This document shows positions 63,680 to 64,000 of a stretch of 64,000 bases of DNA, one piece after another (the stretch's first letter is position 1; each line of letters opens with the position of its first letter). The position numbers and the translations under genes are program-made. The notes beneath the pieces are model-generated. The model saw nothing but the letters and a program-made list of their open reading frames with translations, did not search any database and was not told where the DNA came from. Source of the DNA: Mya arenaria (taxonomy: Eukaryota > Mollusca > Bivalvia > Myida > Myidae). The stretch is from contig NC_069135.1 of NCBI RefSeq assembly GCF_026914265.1, positions 26,268,167 to 26,332,166 on the forward strand. The letters run 5' to 3'.

Positions 63680-64000
63680 CCGGTACACTAACGGTTCAGT
63701 GACCCCATCCCAACAGTCCAGTGGACATGACCCCAACTATTCAGTGACCCCATCCCAACAGTCCAGTGGACATGACCCCAACTATTCAGTGGACCCACCC
63801 CAACAGTTCAGTTGACAGGCATATACATGTAGCCCCAATAGTACAGTTCAATAGACTTAACTCCAACAGTTTAATGGACATCAACCTAGCAATTCAGTGG
63901 TCATAAATTTACATATTACCCAAACAGTAGTTGGCATTACCCAAACAGTTCAGTGGACATTACCCAAACAGTTCAGTAACAGTTCAATGGATTTAACCCA
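63680..64000. repeat. Minisatellite at the right window edge
   Basis: Units of about 20-38 bp with CCCAACAGTTCAGTGGACAT and variants. The array continues past the window. It lies in an intron or the upstream part of the minus-strand coiled-coil gene. Confidence 0.8.

Overview
This is an animal nuclear window, AT-rich, with short exons, GT/AG introns and very heavy repeat content. It most likely comes from a bivalve mollusc. The reasons are the B-box/NHL-type receptor-like genes that are expanded in bivalves, dispersed repeats of the 'ggtcacatggggtcaaaaactaggtcact' kind, short elements with central minisatellites, and DIRS-type and non-LTR reverse transcriptase relics. Species cannot be fixed from the sequence alone.

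Layout. (1) About 60-11,990: a BCAP31-like gene (seven coding exons, 1,205-6,781) followed by a two-exon RING-less B-box/coiled-coil/beta-propeller gene (9,918-11,988) with one frame-breaking deletion. (2) 12,000-30,300: no host gene. It holds a palindrome-rich repeat cluster (13.1-14.7 kb), a ~75-bp array (17.3-18.5 kb), a 120-160-bp array (18.5-19.6 kb), a very large degenerate ~60-bp array (about 20.2-26.5 kb) and three short inverted-repeat DNA elements. (3) About 30,400-51,017: a second, diverged copy of block 1 in the same order and orientation. It contains a second BCAP31-like gene (31,811-38,394) and a truncated B-box pseudogene (49,142-51,017). A fossil DIRS/Ngaro-type element (about 42.0-47.0 kb), itself carrying a nested LINE, separates the two. 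(4) 51,374-60,622: the mitochondrial tRNA 2-thiouridylase gene TRMU (MTU1), seven exons and about 405 residues. Its 3.7-kb first intron holds a 5'-truncated LINE between two oppositely oriented Mutator-like short elements. (5) 62,903-63,524, minus strand: the last two coding exons of a coiled-coil protein, possibly CFAP100-like, converging on TRMU. The window ends in a short-period minisatellite.

The main result is an old tandem segmental duplication of at least 11.6 kb (BCAP31 plus B-box gene). Its copies have decayed differently. BCAP31 copy A looks whole and keeps a C-terminal KKXX ER-retrieval signal. Copy B lost that signal and can stay in frame only by using a different donor in exon 4. 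Both B-box copies are damaged. The duplication's right edge lies only about 350 bp upstream of the TRMU start codon. No defence island, CRISPR array or other clearly new system is visible. The unusual features are duplication-driven gene divergence and repeat architecture.
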